Below the pieces are notes generated by a model. That model did no database searches and had not been told where the DNA came from. It saw nothing but the letters and a program-made list of their open reading frames with translations. The translations under genes and the position numbers were made by a program. 64,000 bases of DNA from Kribbella sp. CA-293567 (lineage in GTDB: Bacteria > Actinomycetota > Actinomycetes > Propionibacteriales > Kribbellaceae): NCBI RefSeq assembly GCF_027627575.1, contig NZ_CP114065.1, forward strand, positions 2,604,001-2,668,000, in the 5' to 3' direction. The first letter of the stretch is position 1. Each line of letters starts with the position of its first letter. Of this stretch, positions 15,556-23,254 are shown one piece after another.

Positions 15556-16257
15556 TCAGTGGCCACGCACGACTCGGTGAACCGCAGGATCCTGAACGCC
15601 GACGGTCGCGAACGCGTGCCGGCGAAGAAGGCAGGCGTCGCAGGTTCCGCAGGGCGCAGTGTGCTGAGGATCGAAACAACTGAGCGTCTCGCTGTAGTCG
15701 ACGCCGAGCGCGAGACCTCGTCGTACGGTCTCGGCCTTGGTGAGGTGCAGTAGTGGGGCCAGGATCCGGATCGGCCGGCTGTCCGTGCGGGTGCCGAGGT
15801 TGGCCATCTGTTCGAAGGCCTCGATGTAGGCGGGCCGGCAATCGGGATAGCTGTTGCCGTCGGCGCTGCTCACGCCGAGATAGATGTCCGTGCAGCCCAC
15901 CGACTCGGCGTAGGCGAGTGCCATCGCGAGGAACACGGTGTTGCGCGCCGGTACGTAGGTGACTGCGGCGTCCAGGTCGATCGGCGCGGGGCGATTCCGG
16001 TGCGGCACGGGGATGGAGGGGTCCGTCAGCGCCGAACCGCCGAGCAGGCCCCGGTCGAGCTTCACCACGTTGTGCCGCACTGCGCCGTACTCGGCAGCGG
16101 CCTGCGCGGCCATCCTCAGTTCCTCCACATGCCGCTGGCCGTAGTCGAAACTGATCGTGTGGAGGTCGTGCCCGGCATCGGCGGCGATCGCCAGCACGGT
16201 GGTCGAATCAAGGCCACCGCTGAGCAGCACCACGGCAGTATTGCCTGCTTTTTCCAT
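15556..16257 (-). CDS. queC: 7-cyano-7-deazaguanine (preQ0) synthase
   Basis: QueC converts 7-carboxy-7-deazaguanine to preQ0 with ATP and ammonia. The 233-residue protein has the PP-loop LLSGGLDSTTVLAIA at its start, SFDYGQRH, VPARNTVFLAMALAYAE and the C-terminal zinc cluster CFDPQHTAPCGTCDACLLR. ATG 16257 is preferred over an in-frame TTG at 16269 because GGGAGGA lies just upstream. It is the first gene of the leftward preQ0 operon and divergent from the aminotransferase. With folE, queD and queE it completes the four-step route from GTP to preQ0. No queF, tgt or queA is seen, so tRNA queuosine synthesis is not the evident purpose. Confidence 0.94.
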   Translation of the reverse strand: MEKAGNTAVVLLSGGLDSTTVLAIAADAGHDLHTISFDYGQRHVEELRMAAQAAAEYGAVRHNVVKLDRGLLGGSALTDPSIPVPHRNRPAPIDLDAAVTYVPARNTVFLAMALAYAESVGCTDIYLGVSSADGNSYPDCRPAYIEAFEQMANLGTRTDSRPIRILAPLLHLTKAETVRRGLALGVDYSETLSCFDPQHTAPCGTCDACLLRRHAFATVGVQDPAVHRVVRGH

Positions 16258-16383
16258 AGTTCCTCCCAAGAGTGATCTTCGCTAACATCGGGTCCGGATT
16301 CCAGCTGGCCGTTGTCGATATTCGGGTCTGTGAGCGACTTCCTACGATCGCGATTTCCGCTCCCTCTTGTCCAGGAGGATCGA
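16258..16383. promoter_or_regulatory. Divergent promoter region, queC / aminotransferase
   Basis: This 126-base gap serves two divergent units. An AGGAGG ribosome-binding site sits close upstream of ATG 16384, and GGGAGGA precedes queC on the other strand. No convincing operator was picked out. Confidence 0.35.
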
Positions 16384-17673
16384 ATGCCTCTCTCTGCCGA
16401 TTCATTGGCTTTGCACGGCGGTATTCCGCTGCGTCAGGACCCATGGCCTTCGTGGCCGCGGAGCGACGCCGAGACCGAGCGGCTGGTGTTGGAGGTCCTG
16501 CGGTCGGGACGCTGGGCGATCAGCGAGATGAGCAACGGCCTGGAACTGTTCGAGCGACGGTTCGCGAAGGCGTTCGCGGCCTATCACGAGGTACCGCACT
16601 GCATCCCGACCACCAGTGGAACCAGTGCGCTGACCATCGCGTTCGAGGCGCTCGGGCTGAGCCGGGGCGCCGAGGTGCTGGTGCCGGGGATGACCTGGGT
16701 GGCCTGTGCGTCGGCGGTGGCCGGCGCGGGCCTGGTCCCCGTTCTGGTCGACATCGACCCACAGACGCTGTGCATGTCACCCGCCGCGGCCGAGGCTGCG
16801 ATCACCAAAGCGACCGAGGCTGTCCTCCTGGTCCACTACACAGGCAACACGGCTGACATCGGCGCCTTCGAGAAGCTGAGTGCGCGGTACAAGCTGGCAG
16901 TGGTCGAAGACTGCGCCCAGGCGCACGGCGCGATGTATGCGGACAGGCCGGTTGGGTCGTACGGCGACATCGCCACCTTCAGCATGCAGGATTCGAAAGT
17001 TCTGACGTCGGGGGAGGGCGGAGCATGCTTGACCCGCGATGCGGAGCTGGCAGACCGGATGGAGCAGTACCGGGCCGACGGGCGGCGCTACTCCCGCGGC
17101 CCGGTCGGCCTCGGCGCCCCGGACCTCGAAGATCGCGGAGACGTCCAAGGGCGGAACCTGTGCTTGTCCGAGATTCAGGCAGCGGTCCTGCTCGGTCGGC
17201 TCCAGCGGCTCGATGAGGAGAATCGTCATCGGCAGGAGATGGCGACGGTTCTCGACGGGCTGCTGGCCGGATTCGCAGGGGTGAGCGGTCTGGTCCCCGA
17301 TCCGAGGATGACCCGACGGACCTACTACCGGTACTGCCTGCGGCTCGACCCTGCCTTGTTCCAGCCCGTGGAGGTCGAGGAGATCCGGGAGGAGCTCAGC
17401 GCCGAGTTGCAACTGACGCTGGAGCCGCTGCACGATCCGCTCAACGACTGCACCCTGTACAACCCGATGGGTTCCCCGCGAAAGTACGACCCGGCCTTGC
17501 TGCCCAAACTCGATCCCAGGAACTTCGACCTCCCCGCGGCACGCCAGGCCAGGCAGCAGTTCCTCACGCTGCCTCATCGTGTTCTGCTCGGCGACCAGGA
17601 GGACATGCGCTGTATCGCCACCGCACTCGAGAAAGTCCTGTCGCAGCGCCGATCCTGGTCTGTTCCTGGCTGA
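16384..17673 (+). CDS. DegT/DnrJ/EryC1/StrS-family PLP aminotransferase
   Basis: This 429-residue aminotransferase resembles the scyllo-inosose/keto-sugar group. It opens LALHGGIPLRQDPWPSWP, has TTSGTSAL for phosphate binding, VVEDCAQAHGA (PLP Asp) and FSMQDSKVLTSGEGGA with Schiff-base Lys205. Such enzymes convert a sugar or cyclitol ketone to an amine using Gln or Glu. ATG 16384 follows AGGAGG; the longer frame from 16312 enters the promoter region. The GMC oxidoreductase at 10920 is a candidate source of the ketone. The resulting amine would be a natural acceptor for aminoacyl transfer by the condensation protein. Sequence does not tell which ring carbon is aminated. Confidence 0.88.
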   Translation: MPLSADSLALHGGIPLRQDPWPSWPRSDAETERLVLEVLRSGRWAISEMSNGLELFERRFAKAFAAYHEVPHCIPTTSGTSALTIAFEALGLSRGAEVLVPGMTWVACASAVAGAGLVPVLVDIDPQTLCMSPAAAEAAITKATEAVLLVHYTGNTADIGAFEKLSARYKLAVVEDCAQAHGAMYADRPVGSYGDIATFSMQDSKVLTSGEGGACLTRDAELADRMEQYRADGRRYSRGPVGLGAPDLEDRGDVQGRNLCLSEIQAAVLLGRLQRLDEENRHRQEMATVLDGLLAGFAGVSGLVPDPRMTRRTYYRYCLRLDPALFQPVEVEEIREELSAELQLTLEPLHDPLNDCTLYNPMGSPRKYDPALLPKLDPRNFDLPAARQARQQFLTLPHRVLLGDQEDMRCIATALEKVLSQRRSWSVPG

Positions 17674-17717
17674 TCGAGTCGTGCGCAGCCGGGTGGTCCT
17701 GTGCCAGCCTGTCGCTC

Positions 17718-19595
17718 ATGTCCCCCTTCGACCCCGTGCCGGTACTGCGTCGCTACGCCCTGCACGGCCGATTGATGTGGCGATCGGCACCAGGCTGGGC
17801 GAGCGTGTCCCTGTTCCTGTCGCTGACGATGGCGGCCGCCCGAACGGGCACCTTGGTCACTGTCGGCGGTCTCGTCGGGGCCCTGGCACAGGCAATCCAG
17901 CAAGGGACCGGTTCGGCAGCGGCGCAAGACGCGTGGCAGTGGTTCGCCGCCACCGCAGTCCTGTTGGTGCTGGCTCCGGTGGCCGGCGCTCTGCTGATGG
18001 CTACGGGGCAAGAGGTCTCCGCCGCCTACCTGCTCACAGTGCGGGACATGACCGCGGAAACCGCGTCACATCCTTACGGCATTGCGCATCTGGAGGAGCC
18101 GGCGTCCGCAGGGCGACTATCCGCACTCGCCCAGGCGCCGACGGACTGGCTGTTCCTGGCGGGGGTCGATGTGGTGTGGGAACATGTCGCCATCCGGCTC
18201 GGAGGCTTAGGGGCGCTGTTCGTGCTGGCCACCTGGAACTGGTGGGCGGCCGCCCTCGGCGCCCTCGGCTGGCTCGTTCTGAGCAAGGGGTTCGCCAGCT
18301 GGAGCGGCACCTTGTTCGATGAGCTCCTCGATGTCACCGGCAACGATCGGCGCCGTGCCGAGTACTTCCATCAAGCGCTGACCGGAACGGCCGCCGCCAA
18401 AGAGATCCGTCTCTTCGGCCTGGCAGGCTGGCTCTCGGCCCAGTACGCGGCCTCCTGGACGGCGGCGATGCGAGTCGTCTGGGCCAACCGCTCGCGTGGC
18501 TTGCGCATCACCACAGCGGCGGTGTCCGCTCCGCTGATCTCGACAGGATTGCTGTTCTACTTGCTTGCCAGAGATGCCCTTGCCGGTGCGATCGCGGCAG
18601 GCGCCTTGGTCACCCTGGTCCAGGCGGTCCTGGCGCTGGAAGCTTTCGGGCCGCAGAATGACGCGCAGACCTCCTTGGCGCGGACCACGTCGACGGTGGC
18701 CGAGCTGGCCAGGCTACGCGCGGAGTACGGACTACCGCTGTTCCCCGTGCGGCGCCCCCAACCTGACGTTCCGGCGGTGAAATCCCCTGGTGCGGCGGTG
18801 ATCTCGATCCGCGACGTGACCTTCCGCTACCCCTCCCGGGATGCTCCGGCGCTGGCCGGCCTCACCTTGGACATCCCAGCCGGACAGTCCGTCGCGCTGG
18901 TCGGTCTGAACGGCGCAGGCAAGTCCACGGTGATCAAGCTCCTCTGCGGCCTCTATCCCTGCCAGTCCGGAGCGATCGCGATCGACGGGAAAGACCCGGC
19001 GACCAACTCGGCAGCCCGGCGCAGAGTGGCGGTGGTGTTCCAGGACTTCGTCCGCTACCCGTTGCCGCTCCGTGACAACGTCGCGGCCGGCGCGCGCGAC
19101 CGTCGGAGAGACACGCCCTTTCTCGAGCAGGTCCTGTCCGACGCGGGCGGCAAGAAGTTGCTCGATCGACTCGAGGACGGCTGGGACACTGTCCTGTCGG
19201 CCCAGTACACCGGCGGTACCGATCTGTCGGTCGGTCAGTGGCAGCGCGTCGCGCTGGCGCGGGCATTGGCCGCGGTTGACTCCGGCTGCGGGATTCTGGT
19301 GCTCGATGAGCCGACTGCGGCCATGGACGTTCGGGCTGAGGCCGAGCTGTTCGATCGTTTCCTCGAGATCACCCGCGGTGTCACCACGCTCTTGGTGAGC
19401 CATCGTCTCTCGAGTGTGCGGCATGCCGGGCGGATCGTGGTCCTCGCGGAGTCCGGAGCGGGGGGATCCCGAATCGTCGAAGACGGAAGCCACGAGGAAC
19501 TGCTCGCTGCCGGCGGCTCGTACGCCCGGCTCTTCGCTCTGCAGGCCGCCAGATTCACACCGGGAGGCGGGGCAGACGATGAGGCAAACAGTTAG
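17718..19595 (+). CDS. ABC exporter half, permease-ATPase fusion (first subunit)
   Basis: This 625-residue protein has an N-terminal six-helix exporter domain (about residues 20-330) and a C-terminal nucleotide-binding domain. Walker A is LVGLNGAGKSTVIKLL, the Q-loop is FQDFVRYPLPL, the signature is LSVGQWQRVALARAL (Gly to Val at the third position of LSGGQ), Walker B is ILVLDEPTAAMD and the H-loop is LLVSHRL. The catalytic Glu is present. It overlaps the second exporter gene by 17 bases, so the two very likely form a heterodimer. The style resembles exporters of peptides and lantibiotics (NisT/SpaT-like). It follows the aminotransferase by 44 bases and probably exports the cluster product. 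Confidence 0.87.
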   Translation: MSPFDPVPVLRRYALHGRLMWRSAPGWASVSLFLSLTMAAARTGTLVTVGGLVGALAQAIQQGTGSAAAQDAWQWFAATAVLLVLAPVAGALLMATGQEVSAAYLLTVRDMTAETASHPYGIAHLEEPASAGRLSALAQAPTDWLFLAGVDVVWEHVAIRLGGLGALFVLATWNWWAAALGALGWLVLSKGFASWSGTLFDELLDVTGNDRRRAEYFHQALTGTAAAKEIRLFGLAGWLSAQYAASWTAAMRVVWANRSRGLRITTAAVSAPLISTGLLFYLLARDALAGAIAAGALVTLVQAVLALEAFGPQNDAQTSLARTTSTVAELARLRAEYGLPLFPVRRPQPDVPAVKSPGAAVISIRDVTFRYPSRDAPALAGLTLDIPAGQSVALVGLNGAGKSTVIKLLCGLYPCQSGAIAIDGKDPATNSAARRRVAVVFQDFVRYPLPLRDNVAAGARDRRRDTPFLEQVLSDAGGKKLLDRLEDGWDTVLSAQYTGGTDLSVGQWQRVALARALAAVDSGCGILVLDEPTAAMDVRAEAELFDRFLEITRGVTTLLVSHRLSSVRHAGRIVVLAESGAGGSRIVEDGSHEELLAAGGSYARLFALQAARFTPGGGADDEANS

Positions 19596-21360
19596 GGCGT
19601 TCTGGCTGGTCGTCTCCACGGCGATTCGGGTCAGCCCCGTTCAGACGTTGCTCTGCCTGTGCGAAACGGCGGCTGTCGGCTGCCGGTTGCTGCAGCCGCT
19701 CTTCCTGGCGTGGTTCGTCGGCGGCGTGGTCGCAGGGGATCGCGGCCGGATCGTGACGGCCACCGCGGCCTTCATGGCGGTTTCCACGGTCCGGTTGCTG
19801 CTCAACCTCGTGGGGGTGAATGCCAGGATCGGGCAACTGGAACGGGTCGGCTACGCGTTCGGCAACCGGATCGCCATGACGGCAGCCTCGATCCCCACCA
19901 CCGATCACCTGGAGTCTGCCGCCTATCTGGACCAGATGCAGACGATCCGCGATCAAGAGTGGTCACTCGGCCTGGCGACCAACATGCTCCTCAACAGCTT
20001 CAACAACCTGGTTCTGGTCGGAGGCACGATCGCCCTTGCCAGTACCGCCGACTGGAGGCTCGTCCTGGTTGCCCTGGCCGGTCTGCCAACCGTCGCCGCG
20101 GCACGCTGGTTCGTCCGGTGGCAGGGAGTTGCGGAGGACGCCGCCGCGCAGCACGGCCGGCTTGCCGGCCAGTTGCTCGACCTGCTGGTCCGCCCGGTCT
20201 CCGGTGCGGAGGTCCGGATCTTCGGGCTGACCGAGGACCTGCGGCGCAGAGTCCGGGACACCTCGGCCCGCTGGCGGCGGCCTTACGTCTTGGCAACCCG
20301 CAAGAAGTCCGGTGTTCAGATCGTCGGCAGCCTGCTCTTCTTCGGCGTCGCCGTCACAGTGCTCGGCTGGATGCTGACCGACATCATCGCCGGTCGGCAG
20401 CGTATCGAGGCGATGGTGCTCGCACTGTTGCTGATCGGACGCCTGCAGTCCATCGGCGACGTGATGCAACGAACCATCGACAATCTGAGCCAGGTCGCCC
20501 GCACCGCCGGCCGGATTCTCTGGCTGCTGGACTACGAGCGTGTCGTACTTCGGCAGCACGGAGGGACGCAAACGCCGCCGCGCCGGCTTCGGAAGGGCAT
20601 CCAGCTGACGGAGGTCAGCTATCGCTACGAGTCGGGCGGACAGCCTGTCCTGAAGGACTTGTCACTCGAACTACCGGCGGGATCCATCGTTGCCGTGGTG
20701 GGGGAGAACGGGGCGGGAAAGTCAACGCTGGTGAAGCTGCTCGCAGGTCTGTCCCGGCCGACCGCCGGACAGATCCAGCTGGACGGCGAGGACCTGGCCG
20801 GTTTCGATATCGTTGCCTGGCGCAAAAGACTGTCCGGTGCCTTCCAGGATTACGCCCGTTTCGAGCTGACCGCCGGGCAGAACGTCGGCCTCGGGGACCT
20901 GGAACAGCTGACCAACCGAGAGCGCATCGACCGGGCCTTGGACCGCGGCGCGGCGGCGGAGGTGCTGGCATCGCTGCCGAACGGGCTGGAGACGCAGCTG
21001 GGATCGAGCTGGCCGCAGGGTGTCGACATCTCCGGCGGCCAGTGGCAGCGGCTCGCACTGGCCCGAGGGATGATGCGGGAGAGCCCTCTGCTGCTGATGC
21101 TCGATGAACCGACCGCGGCGCTGGATGCTCACACGGAGCACGCCCTGTTCGAGCGGTACACGCGGGCCGCCCGGGCCGGCCGCCATCTGGGCCTCATCAC
21201 GCTGCTCGTCACCCACCGCTTCTCCACTGTTGCTGCCGCCGACCTGATCGTTGTCCTGGACGGCGGCCGCGTGATCGAACAGGGAAGTCATGAAATATTG
21301 CTTGCTGCCCAAGGGAGGTATGCGGAGCTCTACCGACTTCAAGCACGCGGTTACCGCTGA
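19579..21360 (+). CDS. ABC exporter half, permease-ATPase fusion (second subunit)
   Basis: This 593-residue partner of the preceding exporter gene starts at ATG 19579 inside the end of that gene. Six membrane segments are followed by an ATPase domain with Walker A VVGENGAGKSTLVKLL, Q-loop FQDYARFELT, signature ISGGQWQRLALARGM, Walker B LLLMLDEPTAALD and H-loop LLVTHRF. Both ATPase sites of the pair look complete apart from small signature changes. It is the last gene of the rightward aminotransferase-exporter unit, and its stop marks the likely right border of the biosynthetic cluster, facing the convergent PLP-lyase gene. Confidence 0.87.
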   Translation: MRQTVRAFWLVVSTAIRVSPVQTLLCLCETAAVGCRLLQPLFLAWFVGGVVAGDRGRIVTATAAFMAVSTVRLLLNLVGVNARIGQLERVGYAFGNRIAMTAASIPTTDHLESAAYLDQMQTIRDQEWSLGLATNMLLNSFNNLVLVGGTIALASTADWRLVLVALAGLPTVAAARWFVRWQGVAEDAAAQHGRLAGQLLDLLVRPVSGAEVRIFGLTEDLRRRVRDTSARWRRPYVLATRKKSGVQIVGSLLFFGVAVTVLGWMLTDIIAGRQRIEAMVLALLLIGRLQSIGDVMQRTIDNLSQVARTAGRILWLLDYERVVLRQHGGTQTPPRRLRKGIQLTEVSYRYESGGQPVLKDLSLELPAGSIVAVVGENGAGKSTLVKLLAGLSRPTAGQIQLDGEDLAGFDIVAWRKRLSGAFQDYARFELTAGQNVGLGDLEQLTNRERIDRALDRGAAAEVLASLPNGLETQLGSSWPQGVDISGGQWQRLALARGMMRESPLLLMLDEPTAALDAHTEHALFERYTRAARAGRHLGLITLLVTHRFSTVAAADLIVVLDGGRVIEQGSHEILLAAQGRYAELYRLQARGYR

Positions 21361-21366
21361 CCGGCC

Positions 21367-21382
21367 GGCCTGACCTCAGGCC
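21367..21382. terminator. Dyad between convergent genes (possible bidirectional terminator)
   Basis: GGCCTGA-CC-TCAGGCC is a perfect 7-base dyad covering the 16-base gap between the exporter stop and the PLP-lyase stop (it includes that stop codon). The loop is very small and there is no T-run, so function is uncertain. Confidence 0.3.
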
Positions 21383-22482
21383 TTGAGCGCCTGAGCCAGG
21401 TCTGCCCAGAGGTCGTCGGGGTGCTCGATGCCGACGGAGAGCCGGATGAGGTCCTCAGGGATGGTCGGCACCTCGATGGCCCAGCGGCGGCGGCGTTCGA
21501 GCATCGACTCCACGCCGCCGAGGCTGGTGGCGTGGACCCAGAGGGTGGTGGATTCGCAGACCCGCTGAGCGCCGAGCGCGTCGCCGCCGAGTTCGAAGGC
21601 CAGGATGGCGCCGAAGCCGGACATCTGGGCGGCTGCGCGGGCGTGGCCGGGGTCGTCGGCAAGACCGGGGTAGCGGACCTTCGAGACCCGGGGGTGGTCC
21701 AGGAGACGGGCGGCCAGGAAGGCAGCGTTGGCCTGGGCTCGTTCGAGGCGCAGGGCGAGGGTGCGGAGGCCGCGCAGGGCGAGGAACGCTTCCATCGGGC
21801 CGGGGATCGCGCCCAGGCTCCGGCGGCGTAGCTCCAGAGCAGACCACAGGTCGTCGGAGTTGGTGATCACAGCACCCAGTACGACGTCCGAGTGGCCGGC
21901 GATGAACTTGGTTGCCGAGTGCACCACAATGTCGGCGCCCATCGACAGCGGCTGCTGCAGGAGCGGTGTGGCGAACGTGTTGTCGACTACGACCGTGGCA
22001 CCCGCAGTACGGCCTGCAGCGGCGACCGCTGGGATGTCAGCGACCTCCATCGCCGGGTTGGTCGGCGACTCGACCCAAAGCATGTCTGCACCGACTACTG
22101 CGGCTGACACTGCTGCACTGTCGGCAATGTCGACCCGATCGACCGTCAGGCGCCCAGCCGCCGCCTGCTGGTCCAGTAGAGCCAGTACGCCGCTGTAGGC
22201 GTGCAGCGGCGCGACAATCCGGCCCCCGACCGGTACGAGGTCGCAAACCGCAGCAGCAGCCGCCATGCCCGAAGCGAAGCTCAACCCGCGACCGCCTTCG
22301 AGTGCGCCGAGTGTCGTCTCCAGCGCCGCCCAGGCGTCGTTGTCGAAGCGGCCGTAGCCCCTGCTCCCACCGGCGATGTACGTCGAGCTGAAGACAGGCG
22401 ACTCACCCAGCGGCGCGTCAGGCACTCGGGCGGGGCGGCCGGCGTGCACGACGACGGTGGAGGGATCCAGGTCAGGGGTCAT
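21376..22482 (-). CDS. Cystathionine gamma-synthase/lyase-family PLP enzyme
   Basis: This 368-residue member of the Cys/Met-metabolism family is somewhat shorter than typical. It has a start segment STVVVHAGRP, FSSTYIAGG, LSFASGMAAAAA, VVVDNTFATPLL (PLP Asp) and the Schiff-base Lys in VHSATKFIAGHSDVVLG; the C-terminal LSVGIEHPDDLWADL is characteristic. It makes or breaks cystathionine or related thioethers; synthase and lyase cannot be separated by eye. Lying just outside the sulfate-activating cluster it could be coincidental neighbour or sulfur-supply gene, but it has the opposite direction from the exporter and looks like housekeeping. Confidence is high for family, low for exact reaction. 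Confidence 0.87.
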   Translation of the reverse strand: MTPDLDPSTVVVHAGRPARVPDAPLGESPVFSSTYIAGGSRGYGRFDNDAWAALETTLGALEGGRGLSFASGMAAAAAVCDLVPVGGRIVAPLHAYSGVLALLDQQAAAGRLTVDRVDIADSAAVSAAVVGADMLWVESPTNPAMEVADIPAVAAAGRTAGATVVVDNTFATPLLQQPLSMGADIVVHSATKFIAGHSDVVLGAVITNSDDLWSALELRRRSLGAIPGPMEAFLALRGLRTLALRLERAQANAAFLAARLLDHPRVSKVRYPGLADDPGHARAAAQMSGFGAILAFELGGDALGAQRVCESTTLWVHATSLGGVESMLERRRRWAIEVPTIPEDLIRLSVGIEHPDDLWADLAQALKA

Positions 22483-22506
22483 GGCCCTGATTGTCCCTGC
22501 CAGGGA

Positions 22507-23100
22507 CTACGCGGTCGGGAGCGGGATACCGCCGCCGCGCAACAGGCCCATCGCCTCGTGGGCCAGGTCCTTCACCTCAGTGCCGTCGGGGTTGTCGACC
22601 CAGGTCTGCACGACGATCTCGATGATGTTCATGATCGTGCCGGCGGCCAGGGCGGCAGTGAACTCGACCGAGTCGCCGGCCAGCCGTTTGGTCAGCTCCA
22701 CGGTCAGCTCGTTGCGCCAGCGCCAGGTCACCTCGGCCAGACGCGCGCCCACCGACGGGGTCTGCCCGGCCAGCTCGTAGACGGCCCGCACCCGGTCGGG
22801 GTTCCGCTCCAACTGGTCGAGCACCAGCCCGATCACGCTCTGCAGACCGTCGGGCAGGTCCAGCTCGGCAGGCTGCTCGCGGAACCAGTCCAGTGCCCCG
22901 AACATGCTGTCCTCGACGAACTCCAGGACCAGCGTCTCCTTGGTCGGGTAGTACCGGTAGAGCGTGCTCGGTCCCACCTCGGCGGCCGCGGCGATCTGCT
23001 CCACCGTGGTCCGGCCGAAACCGTTGTCGGTGAACAGTTCGAACGCCTTGTCCGAGATCAGCCGGCGAGTGCGCTCCCGCTTGAGCTCCCGAAGACCCAT
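22507..23100 (-). CDS. TetR-family transcriptional regulator
   Basis: This 197-residue regulator has an N-terminal HTH: LISDKAFELFTDNGFGRTTV, EQIAAAAEVGPSTLYRYYPT and KETLVLEF, the classic TetR layout. A helical ligand-binding domain follows. It is divergent from the P450 at 23255 and most likely represses it and itself through the dyad at 23199-23213. The inducing ligand is unknown, perhaps the P450 substrate. Confidence 0.88.
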   Translation of the reverse strand: MGLRELKRERTRRLISDKAFELFTDNGFGRTTVEQIAAAAEVGPSTLYRYYPTKETLVLEFVEDSMFGALDWFREQPAELDLPDGLQSVIGLVLDQLERNPDRVRAVYELAGQTPSVGARLAEVTWRWRNELTVELTKRLAGDSVEFTAALAAGTIMNIIEIVVQTWVDNPDGTEVKDLAHEAMGLLRGGGIPLPTA

Positions 23101-23198
23101 GCCCTGCCCCTTGCTCGTACGCCGGTCCGGTACGTGCGGGCAGCGTACACGCCCCTCGACGCGCCGACGGTCGAGTTTAAATGGCTTCTGCAGTCATA

Positions 23199-23213
23199 TG
23201 GTAGTTACTACCA
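23199..23213. promoter_or_regulatory. Palindromic operator for the TetR/P450 divergent promoter
   Basis: TGGTAGT-T-ACTACCA is a perfect 7-base dyad with a one-base centre, inside an AT-rich stretch 42 bases before the P450 start and about 100 bases before the TetR start. Position and form fit a TetR operator; the assignment is inference. Confidence 0.55.
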
Positions 23214-23254
23214 AATTCCTCCCCTGCTCAAACATCGAAGCGAGGATCTTGCCG

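Noticed and set aside
4331..16257. 7-deazaguanine DNA modification (dpd) system, since preQ0 genes and a ParB-like protein occur together.
   Set aside because: No TGT-like DpdA or other Dpd proteins are present, while carrier-protein, sugar-tailoring, sulfotransferase and export genes are; a small-molecule cluster fits better.
21376..22482. Cys/Met-metabolism PLP enzyme as a member of the sulfated-product cluster.
   Set aside because: It is convergent with the exporter operon, looks like ordinary transsulfuration and is not needed for PAPS formation; kept outside the cluster.
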